From: Paraburkholderia sp. Ac-20340
GTDB taxonomy: Bacteria; Pseudomonadota; Gammaproteobacteria; Burkholderiales; Burkholderiaceae
Direction: 5' to 3'
DNA length: 64,000 nucleotides
Assembly: GCF_017104965.1 (NCBI RefSeq)
Contig: NZ_JAAGPR010000022.1
Coordinates: 62,001 to 126,000 of the forward strand
In this document: positions 7,455 through 15,071 of the stretch, piece after piece
Position numbering within the stretch: the first letter of the stretch is position 1
Layout of the letters: each line of letters opens with the position of its first letter
Notes under the pieces: generated by a model
Told to the model about the DNA's origin: nothing
The model's database searches: none
What the model saw: only the letters and a program-made list of their open reading frames with translations
Program-made: the position numbers and the translations under genes

Positions 7455-8711
7455 ATGTCTCTCGAATCCGACCCCGCACGCTCTCAATCATCCGGCGCCA
7501 GCGCCGTCGTCTGGTACGCCACCATCGTCGCCATCGGGCTGAATCTGCGCCCGCTGCTCACGTCGATCAGCCCGCTGATGACGACGATCCGCGACGCCAC
7601 CGGCCTGTCGTTCTATGGCGCTTCGCTGCTCACCAGCCTGCCCGTGGTGGCGATGGGTCTGGGCGCGTTCGGCACCGGCCTGCTGGCGCGCAAGCTCGGC
7701 GAGACGCGTGGCGTGGCGCTCGGGCTGATTGCAATTGCGGCGGCCTGCGGCGCGCGCGCGTTCGCCTCGACGGGCGGCGCGCTCATGCTCACCGCAACGG
7801 CGGCGGGCGCGGGCGTGGCGGCCATCCAGGCGCTCCTGCCGGCGGTGATGAAGCAGCGCTTCGCGCATCGCGTCCCGTTGGCGATGGGGCTGTTCTCGGC
7901 GTCGATCATGGGCGGCGGCGGGCTGGGCGCGAGCCTGAGCCCGCTCGCGGCGCGTCTGGGCGGTTCGTGGCATCTGGCGCTGGCGATCTGGGCCGTGCCC
8001 GCGCTGGCCGCACTCGTGTTGTGGGGATGGCTCAATCGGGGCGCGCGAGCGGCTGCGGGCGCGACGCCAGCGCAGGCGCAGGCGCAACAACACCCTGCCG
8101 CCGTGCCGGTCTGGAAAAAGCGCCGCGCCTGGACGCTCGGCCTGCATTTCGGCCTCGTCAACGGTGGCTATACGAGTCTCGTCGCCTGGCTGCCTGCGTA
8201 TTACCAGCAACATGGCGCGAGCGTCGCGGCGAGCGGTTCGCTGCTGGCCGCGATGACGGTCTTCCAGGCCGCCTGCGCCCTGCTGCTGCCGCTTGCGGCG
8301 GCGCGCTTCACGGACCGCCGCCCCTGGCTGATCGCCGGGCTGTGTCTCCAATGGATCGGCGTGGTGGGCCTCGCCGCGTGGCCCGAGGCCGCGCCGTTGC
8401 TGTGGGTCGCCGCCGCTGGCGCGGGTCTGGGCGGCACGTTCTCCGTCACGCTCGTGACCGCGCTCGATCATTCCGGCGACCACCGTATCGCGGCGAAGCT
8501 CGTCGCGTTCGTGCAGGGGCTGGGCTTCGTGATCGCCGCGCTCGCGCCGGTCGTGGCCGGCCGCGTGCGCGATCTCACGGGCGGATTCACAGCGGCGTGG
8601 GTGATGCTCGCCGTGTCGATTACCGCGATGATCGTGCTGACGCTGGCCTTCTCGCCGCGCAGTTACGGACGCTGGCTCGGCCTGCATGGCGGACCGCTTC
8701 TGGAGCGCTGA
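7455..8711 (+). CDS. MFS transporter, CynX/NimT family
   Basis: This 418-residue permease has about 12 hydrophobic segments. Its start region, with GLNLRPLLTSISPLMTTIRD and GASLLTSLPVVAMGLGA, is typical of the CynX/NimT (cyanate or nitroimidazole transporter-like) MFS group. The central loop after about residue 190 is Ala/Gln-rich. The ATG at 7455 is chosen because AAAGG lies 8 nt upstream; an upstream in-frame start would run through the operator region. It is divergent from, and probably controlled by, the GntR gene. Substrate unknown. Confidence 0.88.
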   Translation: MSLESDPARSQSSGASAVVWYATIVAIGLNLRPLLTSISPLMTTIRDATGLSFYGASLLTSLPVVAMGLGAFGTGLLARKLGETRGVALGLIAIAAACGARAFASTGGALMLTATAAGAGVAAIQALLPAVMKQRFAHRVPLAMGLFSASIMGGGGLGASLSPLAARLGGSWHLALAIWAVPALAALVLWGWLNRGARAAAGATPAQAQAQQHPAAVPVWKKRRAWTLGLHFGLVNGGYTSLVAWLPAYYQQHGASVAASGSLLAAMTVFQAACALLLPLAAARFTDRRPWLIAGLCLQWIGVVGLAAWPEAAPLLWVAAAGAGLGGTFSVTLVTALDHSGDHRIAAKLVAFVQGLGFVIAALAPVVAGRVRDLTGGFTAAWVMLAVSITAMIVLTLAFSPRSYGRWLGLHGGPLLER

Positions 8712-8972
8712 TCCGTCACTGAAACAGGTCGCTGCATCGTCGGAAAAAGTCCGCAAGAACCGATTCGCACGGCATGCAAAAGCGCCGTTTTGACGCAACA
8801 CTCGCACGCCTCGAACCGTCAAACGTTTGCATTCACCGCTGTACGAATGTACAGTGCGTGCAGCCCGGTTGCCGTACCGGGCTTCGCCGCCTTCGGGCGT
8901 GCCCGCCCAGTCCGCGCCACGCGCGAGACGGCGCGGCAAGGCGGGTCTGTTCATCAAAACGGAGATCACGAC

Positions 8973-9404
8973 GTGCGATTCATCTTGACGGGGACGATGC
9001 TGTGCGTCCTCGCGTCCACCGCGCTCGCTGGGGAACACTACACCGAGATCTGGAATCCGCCGGAGGCACGTTCGCCCGGCGCGCATCCCTCATCGCCCGA
9101 CAGGAAGGCGCACGCGCATCACACGAAGAAGAAGCTCGCGAGCGTGGAGCGCCCGGACACGCGCAAGATCGCCGAACCGGCGATGCGCGCCCCCGCGCCC
9201 ACCGTGCCGATGCTGCCCGATGGCGCAGCCGGCCAGGGCGCGGTACGCGGCGGCGTGCGCACGAAGAGCGACGGTCTGCCGGAAATCCCGCCGCAGATCG
9301 GCCCGGACGGCAACGTCCTGCAGGTCGGCTACGCCGTTCCGGCGCATCGCCAGCAAAACCCGCTGAAGTCGCTTCCCACCGTTCCTGTCGCCCGCGCGCA
9401 ATAA
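8973..9404 (+). CDS. Secreted hypothetical protein
   Basis: This 143-residue protein begins at a GTG (8973) with GGAG 8 nt upstream, reading MRFILTGTMLCVLASTALAG as a signal peptide. The mature part is Pro/His/Lys-rich and probably disordered (KAHAHHTKKK), then has a more ordered end with LPEIPPQIGPDGNVLQVGYA. Upstream in-frame sequence lacks a start signal. It has no recognised domain. Probably periplasmic; function unknown. Confidence 0.65.
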   Translation: MRFILTGTMLCVLASTALAGEHYTEIWNPPEARSPGAHPSSPDRKAHAHHTKKKLASVERPDTRKIAEPAMRAPAPTVPMLPDGAAGQGAVRGGVRTKSDGLPEIPPQIGPDGNVLQVGYAVPAHRQQNPLKSLPTVPVARAQ

Positions 9405-9440
9405 GCGCATTCAGGCGCCCCGCCGCTCCACCGTCTCCAG

Positions 9441-9477
9441 AAAAAAAGCGGCCCCGCCACCTTACGGTGCGGGGCCG
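9441..9477 (-). terminator. Strong intrinsic terminator facing the minus strand
   Basis: The stem CGGCCCCGC / GCGGGGCCG (9449-9457 with 9469-9477) is extended by ACC/GGT around a TTAC loop. Seven A residues (9441-9447) precede it on the plus strand, which reads as a T run on the minus strand. On the plus strand no T run follows. No minus-strand gene lies nearby to its right, which makes the orientation odd. Confidence 0.55.
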
Positions 9478-9500
9478 AATCCCATGTCAAGGAGATGCTC

Positions 9501-9659
9501 ATGGAGGAGACGGTTTCATCGTACCGATACCCCGCCGCCAGCCCAACCAACGCTTTCAGCTATGCATATGGCGCGGCCGCGCAGAGCCGAATCCGCCTGA
9601 TCGGCATATGGATAGAACTAAAAGTCGTTTCGCGCCGGACGCAGCGGTCACTAAGATGA
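9501..9659 (+). CDS. Candidate small protein, 52 aa
   Basis: An ATG at 9501 follows AAGGAG (9489-9494) with ideal 6-nt spacing. It opens a 52-codon frame reading MEETVSSYRYPAASPTNAFS and ending RTQRSLR. The C-terminal half is basic and amphipathic (IRLIGIWIELKVVSRR). No family is recognised. The strong ribosome binding site in an otherwise empty 385-bp region is the main support; composition alone does not prove coding. Confidence 0.4.
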   Translation: MEETVSSYRYPAASPTNAFSYAYGAAAQSRIRLIGIWIELKVVSRRTQRSLR

Positions 9660-9789
9660 CACTTCTGACCTGAAGCGCTCGCTTAAACCGTTTGAACGCC
9701 AAGCCTGCGCCGGCCCTCAGCCCGACACGCGTTGCCGCGCGTGCGGTGCGATCCCGACGGGCCCCCACCGCTTATCCGAGGAGCACCCC

Positions 9790-10449
9790 TTGAGCATCTC
9801 CGATTCCAGACATCGTCCGCTCGTCGTCGGCATCGGCGGCACGACGCGCGAAGCGTCCTCCACCGAACGCGCGCTGGCCTTCGCGCTGCGCGGCGCGGAA
9901 CAGGCCGGCGCGCGCACGCAGCTGTTCGGCGGCACCTTCCTGCACAGCCTGCCGCACTATGCGCCCGAGGCCGCTACCCGCACCGACGCCCAGCTCGAAC
10001 TGATCGAAGCCGTGCGCGCCGCGGATGCCGTCATCATCGCGACGCCCGGTTATCACGGCGGCGTTTCAGGTCTCGTCAAGAACGCGCTCGATACGCTGGA
10101 AGAACTGCGCGCCGATGAACGCCCCTATCTCGACGGCCGCGCCGTGGGCTGCATCGTGACCGCGTACGGCTGGCAGGCCGCCGGTTCGGTGCTGACTTCG
10201 CTGCGCTCGATCGCGCATGCGCTGCGCGGCTGGCCGACGCCGTTCGGCGCGGGCATCAACACGCTCGAAACGCGCTTCGAGAGCGCGCATCAGTGCTCGG
10301 ACCCGAAGGTCGTCGATCAACTCGCGACGGTCGGCCAGCAGGCCGCGCAATTCGCGCTGGCGTTCAACACGCAGCGCGCGGCGCAACCGGCTTTGTCGAT
10401 CGCCCCCGGTGCAGCGCGCAACGAAGACCGGCTGAGCGTCGCGGTCTGA
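9790..10449 (+). CDS. NADPH-dependent FMN reductase family protein
   Basis: This 219-residue flavodoxin-fold protein probably reduces FMN or a quinone with NAD(P)H. It has an N-terminal strand-loop VVGIGGTTREASSTERAL for phosphate binding, ADAVIIATPGYHGGVSGLVKNALD (about 83-105), the signature of the FMN_red family, and AVGCIVTAYGWQAAG. The start is TTG at 9790, with GAGGAG (9778-9783) 6 nt upstream. A 40-residue C-terminal extension is unusual. A terminator follows at 10486. Related enzymes serve sulfonate or oxygenase systems; none is adjacent. Confidence 0.85.
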   Translation: MSISDSRHRPLVVGIGGTTREASSTERALAFALRGAEQAGARTQLFGGTFLHSLPHYAPEAATRTDAQLELIEAVRAADAVIIATPGYHGGVSGLVKNALDTLEELRADERPYLDGRAVGCIVTAYGWQAAGSVLTSLRSIAHALRGWPTPFGAGINTLETRFESAHQCSDPKVVDQLATVGQQAAQFALAFNTQRAAQPALSIAPGAARNEDRLSVAV

Positions 10450-10821
10450 TCCATCACCGCGCGCTGATAAAGCCGGCAACACACGACGAGGCGCCCGAGG
10501 GCGCCTCGTTTGTTTTTGCGCGCCAGCGCACGGATCGGCGCGGCTTGCGTCGGCCATCCCACAGACGCGACGTGCCGCCGGAGCCACATTGGAACCGGGC
10601 ACGCAACCTCGCCTCATCGCGATCATTCTGCTGACCGTTTCAGTCCGCCCGTGATTTGCTTGCGACGAAAGATTGGTTCCCCCCGCGCACGCCAGCCCCT
10701 ACGCTGAACCCGTATTGGCACACAAACTGGCACACGCAAAGGCGCGCCGGCCGCGCGCGGGAGCAAGGCAAACATGCGCAATTCGCACACGAGCAGGACG
10801 TACCAGCAGGAGCAGGAAGCC
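10450..10821. other. Intergenic region after the FMN reductase gene
   Basis: These 372 bp hold the terminator at 10486-10517 and presumably the promoter of the 87-residue gene at 10822. I see no other structure or credible ORF. Confidence 0.5.
10486..10517 (+). terminator. Intrinsic terminator of the FMN reductase gene
   Basis: A 10-bp stem ACGAGGCGCC / GGCGCCTCGT with a CGAG loop is followed by TTGTTTTT on the plus strand, the classical arrangement. Confidence 0.88.
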
Positions 10822-11085
10822 ATGCACGCACCCATCCGCTACAAGGGCTACGAAGTCGCGCCCAGCGCGCAACAACTGCCGAACGGTCTGTACGCTGCGA
10901 ATCTGACGATCGGCACTCAGGCGGCATCGCAGTCAGCCCCGCAATCAGGCACTCAATCCGCTGGAACGCGCCAGACGATCGTTTCATTCGACGCACTGGA
11001 TTATTTCTTCGATGAGCGTCACGCGCTGGCGTACGCCTGCCGCTGGGCGCGCATGTGGATCGACGAACAAAGGCGCTGCGCGTGA
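10822..11085 (+). CDS. Conserved hypothetical protein, 87 aa
   Basis: This small soluble protein reads MHAPIRYKGYEVAPSAQQLP at the start and ends with FDALDYFFDERHALAYACRW followed by ARMWID. The pattern of a short beta region, a Gln/Ser-rich linker and a C-terminal helix rich in aromatic residues is one I associate with conserved Burkholderiaceae proteins, but I cannot name a function. GGAG and GGAA lie just before the ATG at 10822; an upstream in-frame ATG at 10774 is less well placed. Confidence 0.65.
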   Translation: MHAPIRYKGYEVAPSAQQLPNGLYAANLTIGTQAASQSAPQSGTQSAGTRQTIVSFDALDYFFDERHALAYACRWARMWIDEQRRCA

Positions 11086-11158
11086 GTGCCGGTGAGCAAG
11101 CGGCTTTCCTTACGATTGTGACAGAATAGGAGTCATATCACCGTCACATATACGCTCC

Positions 11159-12079
11159 ATGTCCGAAACCCTGACGAACATCGACGACGGCGAAACCGCT
11201 CTCGCCGCCCAGGACGCCGCGCTGCGTCGCTGGACTTACGGCACGCCAGGGCCCATCAGGATCGGATCGGACGAACATCGCACGATGTTCAGCAGGATGT
11301 TGCTCGACACCCATGATCCCTACCGTCCCGCGGTACTCGACTGGCCGAAACTCGAACCCGACGCGCTGCGCCGGCTGACTTCGTTGCCGATCTGGGACAT
11401 CGCCGTACAGACCGAAGGCCGCGCGTCGATCCGCGTGAAAACCTACGCGAAGACCGTGCGCGATCCGCTGCTGCGCGAAGCCATCGACATGGACGGCGAC
11501 GAAGAAGCGCGCCACAAGGTCGTGCTTTCGCATCTCGTGCAGGCCTACGGCATCGAACTCGCTCCCGAACCCAGCTACCCGCCGCCGAAAGATCCGGAAT
11601 GGGCGTGGATGTTTACGGGCTACAGCGAATGTATCGACAGCTTCTTCGCCTTTGGCCTGTTCCGTTCCGCACAGCGCTCGGGCTTTTTTCCTGCTGAACT
11701 GGTCGAAACCTTCGAGCCGGTGATTCAGGAAGAGGCGCGCCATATTCTGTTCTTCGTGAACTGGGTCGCGTGGTATCGCAAGAATCTGCCGTGGTGGCGC
11801 CGCCCCTGGCATTCGCTGCGGGTGGGCGCGATCTGGATCAAACTGGTGTGGGACCGCATGGCGATCGCGCGCGGCATCGACGCAAACGGCGCCGTGCAGG
11901 ATTCGAATTTTCTGCCCGCCAATCGCGACGTGCTGGGCGATTCGCTCAAGCCGCGCGAGATGATCGAGTTGTGCCTGAGCGAAGATCGCGAGCGCATGAG
12001 CGGCTATGATCCGCGTCTGCTGCGCCCGAGCGTCGTGCCCGCTCTCGCGCGGCTTGCGCTGCGCTTCATGAAGCAATAA
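11159..12079 (+). CDS. Ferritin-like domain protein, putative diiron
   Basis: This 306-residue protein is mostly helical. It has two carboxylate/His motifs spaced as in ferritin-like diiron proteins: DGDEEARHKVVLSH (about residues 113-126) and EPVIQEEARHILFF (about 183-196). The region between has many aromatics (WAWMFTGYSECIDSFFAFGLF). It has no signal peptide or membrane segment. Related proteins may be oxidases or hydroxylases; the substrate is unknown. The next gene (amidase) starts 77 bp downstream. Confidence 0.75.
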   Translation: MSETLTNIDDGETALAAQDAALRRWTYGTPGPIRIGSDEHRTMFSRMLLDTHDPYRPAVLDWPKLEPDALRRLTSLPIWDIAVQTEGRASIRVKTYAKTVRDPLLREAIDMDGDEEARHKVVLSHLVQAYGIELAPEPSYPPPKDPEWAWMFTGYSECIDSFFAFGLFRSAQRSGFFPAELVETFEPVIQEEARHILFFVNWVAWYRKNLPWWRRPWHSLRVGAIWIKLVWDRMAIARGIDANGAVQDSNFLPANRDVLGDSLKPREMIELCLSEDRERMSGYDPRLLRPSVVPALARLALRFMKQ

Positions 12080-12156
12080 CCGCGCGCGAACTTCAGGCGC
12101 GCCGCAAACCCTGCAGCAAACCCTAACGCCCAAAAGCTGCACGAGGAGGAGACTGC

Positions 12157-13611
12157 ATGACCTGGACTGTGGACCAGCAGCTTGAACTGACCTCGGCGCA
12201 AGCCGTCGAGGCGATTCGCGCGGGGCGCCTCAAAACCGTCGATTACATCGCCACGCTGATCGCGCGGGCACAGGCGCTCGCGAATCTCAACGCGCTGACC
12301 GTGCTCGACGTGGAAGGCGCGCTGGCCGCCGCGCAGCGCATCGATGCGCTCGGCGCCGGCGAGCGCGCGCATCTGCCGCTCGCGGGCTTGCCCGTCGTCG
12401 TCAAGGACAATATCAACACGCGCGGCCTGCAAACCTCGGCGGGCACTCCCGCGCTGGAAGGTTTCGTGCCTGCGCGCCATGCGCCCTCGGTGCAGCGTCT
12501 CGTCGATGCGGGCGCCATCGTGCTCGGCAAAGCGAATATGCACGAACTGGCGTTCGGCATCACCAGCACGAATCTCGCTGCGCACGCGGGCCCCGTGCGC
12601 AATCCCTGGGACCCCGAACGGATTCCCGGTGGATCGTCGGGCGGCACGGCAGCGGCCATTGCGGCGCGTATCGTGCCTGCCGGACTAGGCACCGACACGG
12701 GCGGCTCCACACGCATTCCCGCCGCGCTGTGCGGCATCGTCGGCCTGCGCCCGAGTGTGGGCGACGGCGGCACGCAGCGCCGTTATCACGATCCGCATGC
12801 CGTCGTGCCGATCAGCCATACGCGCGACACCGTTGGACCGATGGGCCGCACCGTCGCCGATGTCGCGCTGCTCGACGGCGTCATTACCGGGCTCGGCCCG
12901 CTGGCGCGCGCGGCTGTCACGAACCTGCGCATCGGCCTGCCCGCGCCGTTTTGGTCGGGTCTCGAAGCCGCGACGGAAACGGTCGCGCGCGCTGCGGTCG
13001 CGAAGCTCGAAGCAGCGGGCGTGACCTTCGTGCCCGTGGAGATGAGCGACATTTTCGCGCTCAACGACCGCGTGAGCATGGCGATTGCGCTGCACGAACC
13101 CATCGACGATCTGCAGGCCTGGCTCACGGCCAATCAGGCGCCCGCGAACACCGTGGCCGACGTGGCCGCGCGCATCGCGAGCCCGGACGTGCGCGCCGCC
13201 TACGACGCGATCCTCGCCGACACGCGCGGCGGCGACTATCAGACCGCCATGACCGTGTGGCGCCCGCGCCTGCAACAGCTTTACGCGCAGACCTTCGCCG
13301 CCAGCGGACTCGACGCGCTGCTGTTCCCGACCACGCGCCTCGCGGCCGTACCGCTGGACGAACTGAGCGGCTCGTCGAGCGTGTCGATCGACGGCGGCGC
13401 GCCCATCGACGAACTGGAAGCCTATCTGCGCAATACCGATCCCGCGAGCAACGCTGGCATTCCGGGCCTCGCGCTGCCCGCCGGACTCACCGATGCGGGC
13501 CTGCCCGTCGGGCTCGAACTCGACGGCCCCACCGGCAGCGACCGCAGACTGCTGGCGATAGGACTGGCATTCGAAGACATTCTCGGCACGCTGGCTGCGC
13601 CCAATATTTAA
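12157..13611 (+). CDS. Amidase, indoleacetamide hydrolase-like
   Basis: This 484-residue enzyme belongs to the amidase-signature family. The Ser-cisSer-Lys triad is visible: K83 in VVVKDNI, S160 in PGGSSGGTAAAIAA, and nucleophile S184 in GTDTGGSTRIPAALCG. The sequence HELAFGITSTN and overall length fit indoleacetamide hydrolase (IaaH) or mandelamide amidase. IaaH frees indole-3-acetate from indole-3-acetamide; no iaaM monooxygenase is nearby, so the substrate is open. GGAGGAG lies before the ATG. A solute-binding protein gene follows 108 bp later. Confidence 0.85.
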   Translation: MTWTVDQQLELTSAQAVEAIRAGRLKTVDYIATLIARAQALANLNALTVLDVEGALAAAQRIDALGAGERAHLPLAGLPVVVKDNINTRGLQTSAGTPALEGFVPARHAPSVQRLVDAGAIVLGKANMHELAFGITSTNLAAHAGPVRNPWDPERIPGGSSGGTAAAIAARIVPAGLGTDTGGSTRIPAALCGIVGLRPSVGDGGTQRRYHDPHAVVPISHTRDTVGPMGRTVADVALLDGVITGLGPLARAAVTNLRIGLPAPFWSGLEAATETVARAAVAKLEAAGVTFVPVEMSDIFALNDRVSMAIALHEPIDDLQAWLTANQAPANTVADVAARIASPDVRAAYDAILADTRGGDYQTAMTVWRPRLQQLYAQTFAASGLDALLFPTTRLAAVPLDELSGSSSVSIDGGAPIDELEAYLRNTDPASNAGIPGLALPAGLTDAGLPVGLELDGPTGSDRRLLAIGLAFEDILGTLAAPNI

Positions 13612-13719
13612 TCCAATCTTCGATCCGATTAAAAGAAAAGGATAACGAAACAATCTGGCTTCGTAGTACGCTTCACATTCGCTATGCAGTGCTCCATTCC
13701 AACAATCGGGAGACAGGTG

Positions 13720-14520
13720 ATGAAGGTATCGAAGCTCTTGCTCGCAGGCGCCATCGCGGCGTCGGCCTTTGGCATGACCGTAGCCGCGCATGCGGAAGAT
13801 CTGCTCGACAGCGTGAAGCATGCGGGCGTCTTGAAGGTCGGTCTGGAAGGCACCTATCCGCCGTTCGATTCGCGCAATAGCGCGGGCGAACTCGAAGGCT
13901 TCGACGTCGATATCGCGAAGGCCGTGGCCGCGAAACTCGGCGTCAAACCCGAATTCATTCCCACCGAATGGAGCGGCATTATCGCGGCGCTGCAGGCGGG
14001 CAAATTCGACGTCATCGTCAATCAGGTAACGATCACGCCGCAGCGTCAGCAGGCGCTCGATTTCAGCCAGCCGTACACGTATTCCGCCGCGCAACTCATT
14101 CAGCGCTCCGACGATAAACGCGAATTCACGTCGCTCGATCAATTCAAGGGCAGCCAGAAGATCGGCGTGACGCTCGGCACGAATTACGATTCGATGGCGC
14201 GCGCAGTGCCGGGCATCAACGTGCAGACCTATCCCGGCGCGCCCGAAAAACTGCGCGACCTGGCCGCGAAACGGATCGACGCCACCATCGACGACCGTCT
14301 GATGCTGCCGTACATCATCAAGAATTCGCAGTTGCCGCTGCGTCCGGGCGCCGTGCTCAAGGGCGCGAATCAGGAAATGGGCATTCCGTTCCGCAAGGGC
14401 AATCCGAAGTTCGAGAAAGCCATCAACGACGCGCTCGCGCAGTTGAAGCAGGATGGCACGCTCAAGAAGATCTCGATGCACTGGTTCGGCAGCGATGTAA
14501 CGGTACCGATCGCGCAATAA
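13720..14520 (+). CDS. Amino-acid ABC solute-binding protein, cystine (TcyJ/FliY) type
   Basis: This 266-residue periplasmic protein has a signal peptide (MKVSKLLLAGAIAASAFGMT, cut after AHA). The SBP_bac_3 fold shows GVLKVGLEGTYPPFD, FDVIVNQVTITPQRQQALDF and IGVTLGTNYDSMA, all close in pattern to E. coli cystine-binding FliY/TcyJ. GGGAGA lies 6 nt before the ATG at 13720; an ATG at 13684 has no such site. No permease or ATPase gene follows, so it is an orphan here. The ligand is a guess from motif similarity. Confidence 0.85.
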   Translation: MKVSKLLLAGAIAASAFGMTVAAHAEDLLDSVKHAGVLKVGLEGTYPPFDSRNSAGELEGFDVDIAKAVAAKLGVKPEFIPTEWSGIIAALQAGKFDVIVNQVTITPQRQQALDFSQPYTYSAAQLIQRSDDKREFTSLDQFKGSQKIGVTLGTNYDSMARAVPGINVQTYPGAPEKLRDLAAKRIDATIDDRLMLPYIIKNSQLPLRPGAVLKGANQEMGIPFRKGNPKFEKAINDALAQLKQDGTLKKISMHWFGSDVTVPIAQ

Positions 14521-14766
14521 GCCTATTGATTGCAGCATCGCGCGGATCGACCGCGCGATGCTCGCTTTCGCTTTCACTTTCGCAAAGCGAAATTAAACGT
14601 TTTGTCATCTTCGGCAAACACGTCTGTTGCGCGCGAAATCACATCGCGCAGCCGTGCGACAAAAGCGCACACCAACCCGCCTCCTCAAGCCTGTTTGCGC
14701 GCCAATCGCCTTCAAATCAAGCTTCGCGTGCCGGTTTGAAACACTCGCGCCCTCGATCGTCGCTAC

Positions 14767-14785
14767 AATGAGAACAGTTCTCATT
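14767..14785. promoter_or_regulatory. Fur box upstream of feoA
   Basis: AATGAGAAC-A-GTTCTCATT is a perfect 19-bp palindrome centred at 14776, 20 bp before the feoA start. It matches the 7-1-7 Fur pattern (TGAGAAC-A-GTTCTCA), so Fur-Fe(II) repression of the feo operon is expected. Confidence 0.88.
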
Positions 14786-14804
14786 TCATAAAACAAGATT
14801 CCCC

Positions 14805-15071
14805 ATGCGGCTGACCGACCTAACCAAGGGCGCCACTGCCTTTGTCGAGCGCGTCGAAGACGCCTCCGCTCGCGACCCCATCGCTCAACGTCTGCGCGAT
14901 CTCGGCTTCGTGCCCGGCGAACCGGTGCGCGTCGTGGCCCGCGCGCCATGGAGCGCCGACCCGCTGCTTGTGCAGATCGGCTCCACGCGTTTCGCACTGC
15001 GCCGCGCCGAAGCCGAACGCGTGAGCGTGAACCTCGAAGACGTCGCGCACGGCGCAGGAGCCATGGCATGA
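14805..15071 (+). CDS. feoA: Ferrous iron transport protein A
   Basis: This 88-residue SH3-like FeoA protein (MRLTDLTKGATAFVERV, then IAQRLRDLGFVPGEPVRVV and LLVQIGSTRFALRRAEAERV) assists the FeoB transporter at the cytoplasmic face. Its stop overlaps the feoB start by 4 nt (ATGA), showing translational coupling. A Fur box lies just upstream. The Shine-Dalgarno is weak. Confidence 0.95.
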   Translation: MRLTDLTKGATAFVERVEDASARDPIAQRLRDLGFVPGEPVRVVARAPWSADPLLVQIGSTRFALRRAEAERVSVNLEDVAHGAGAMA

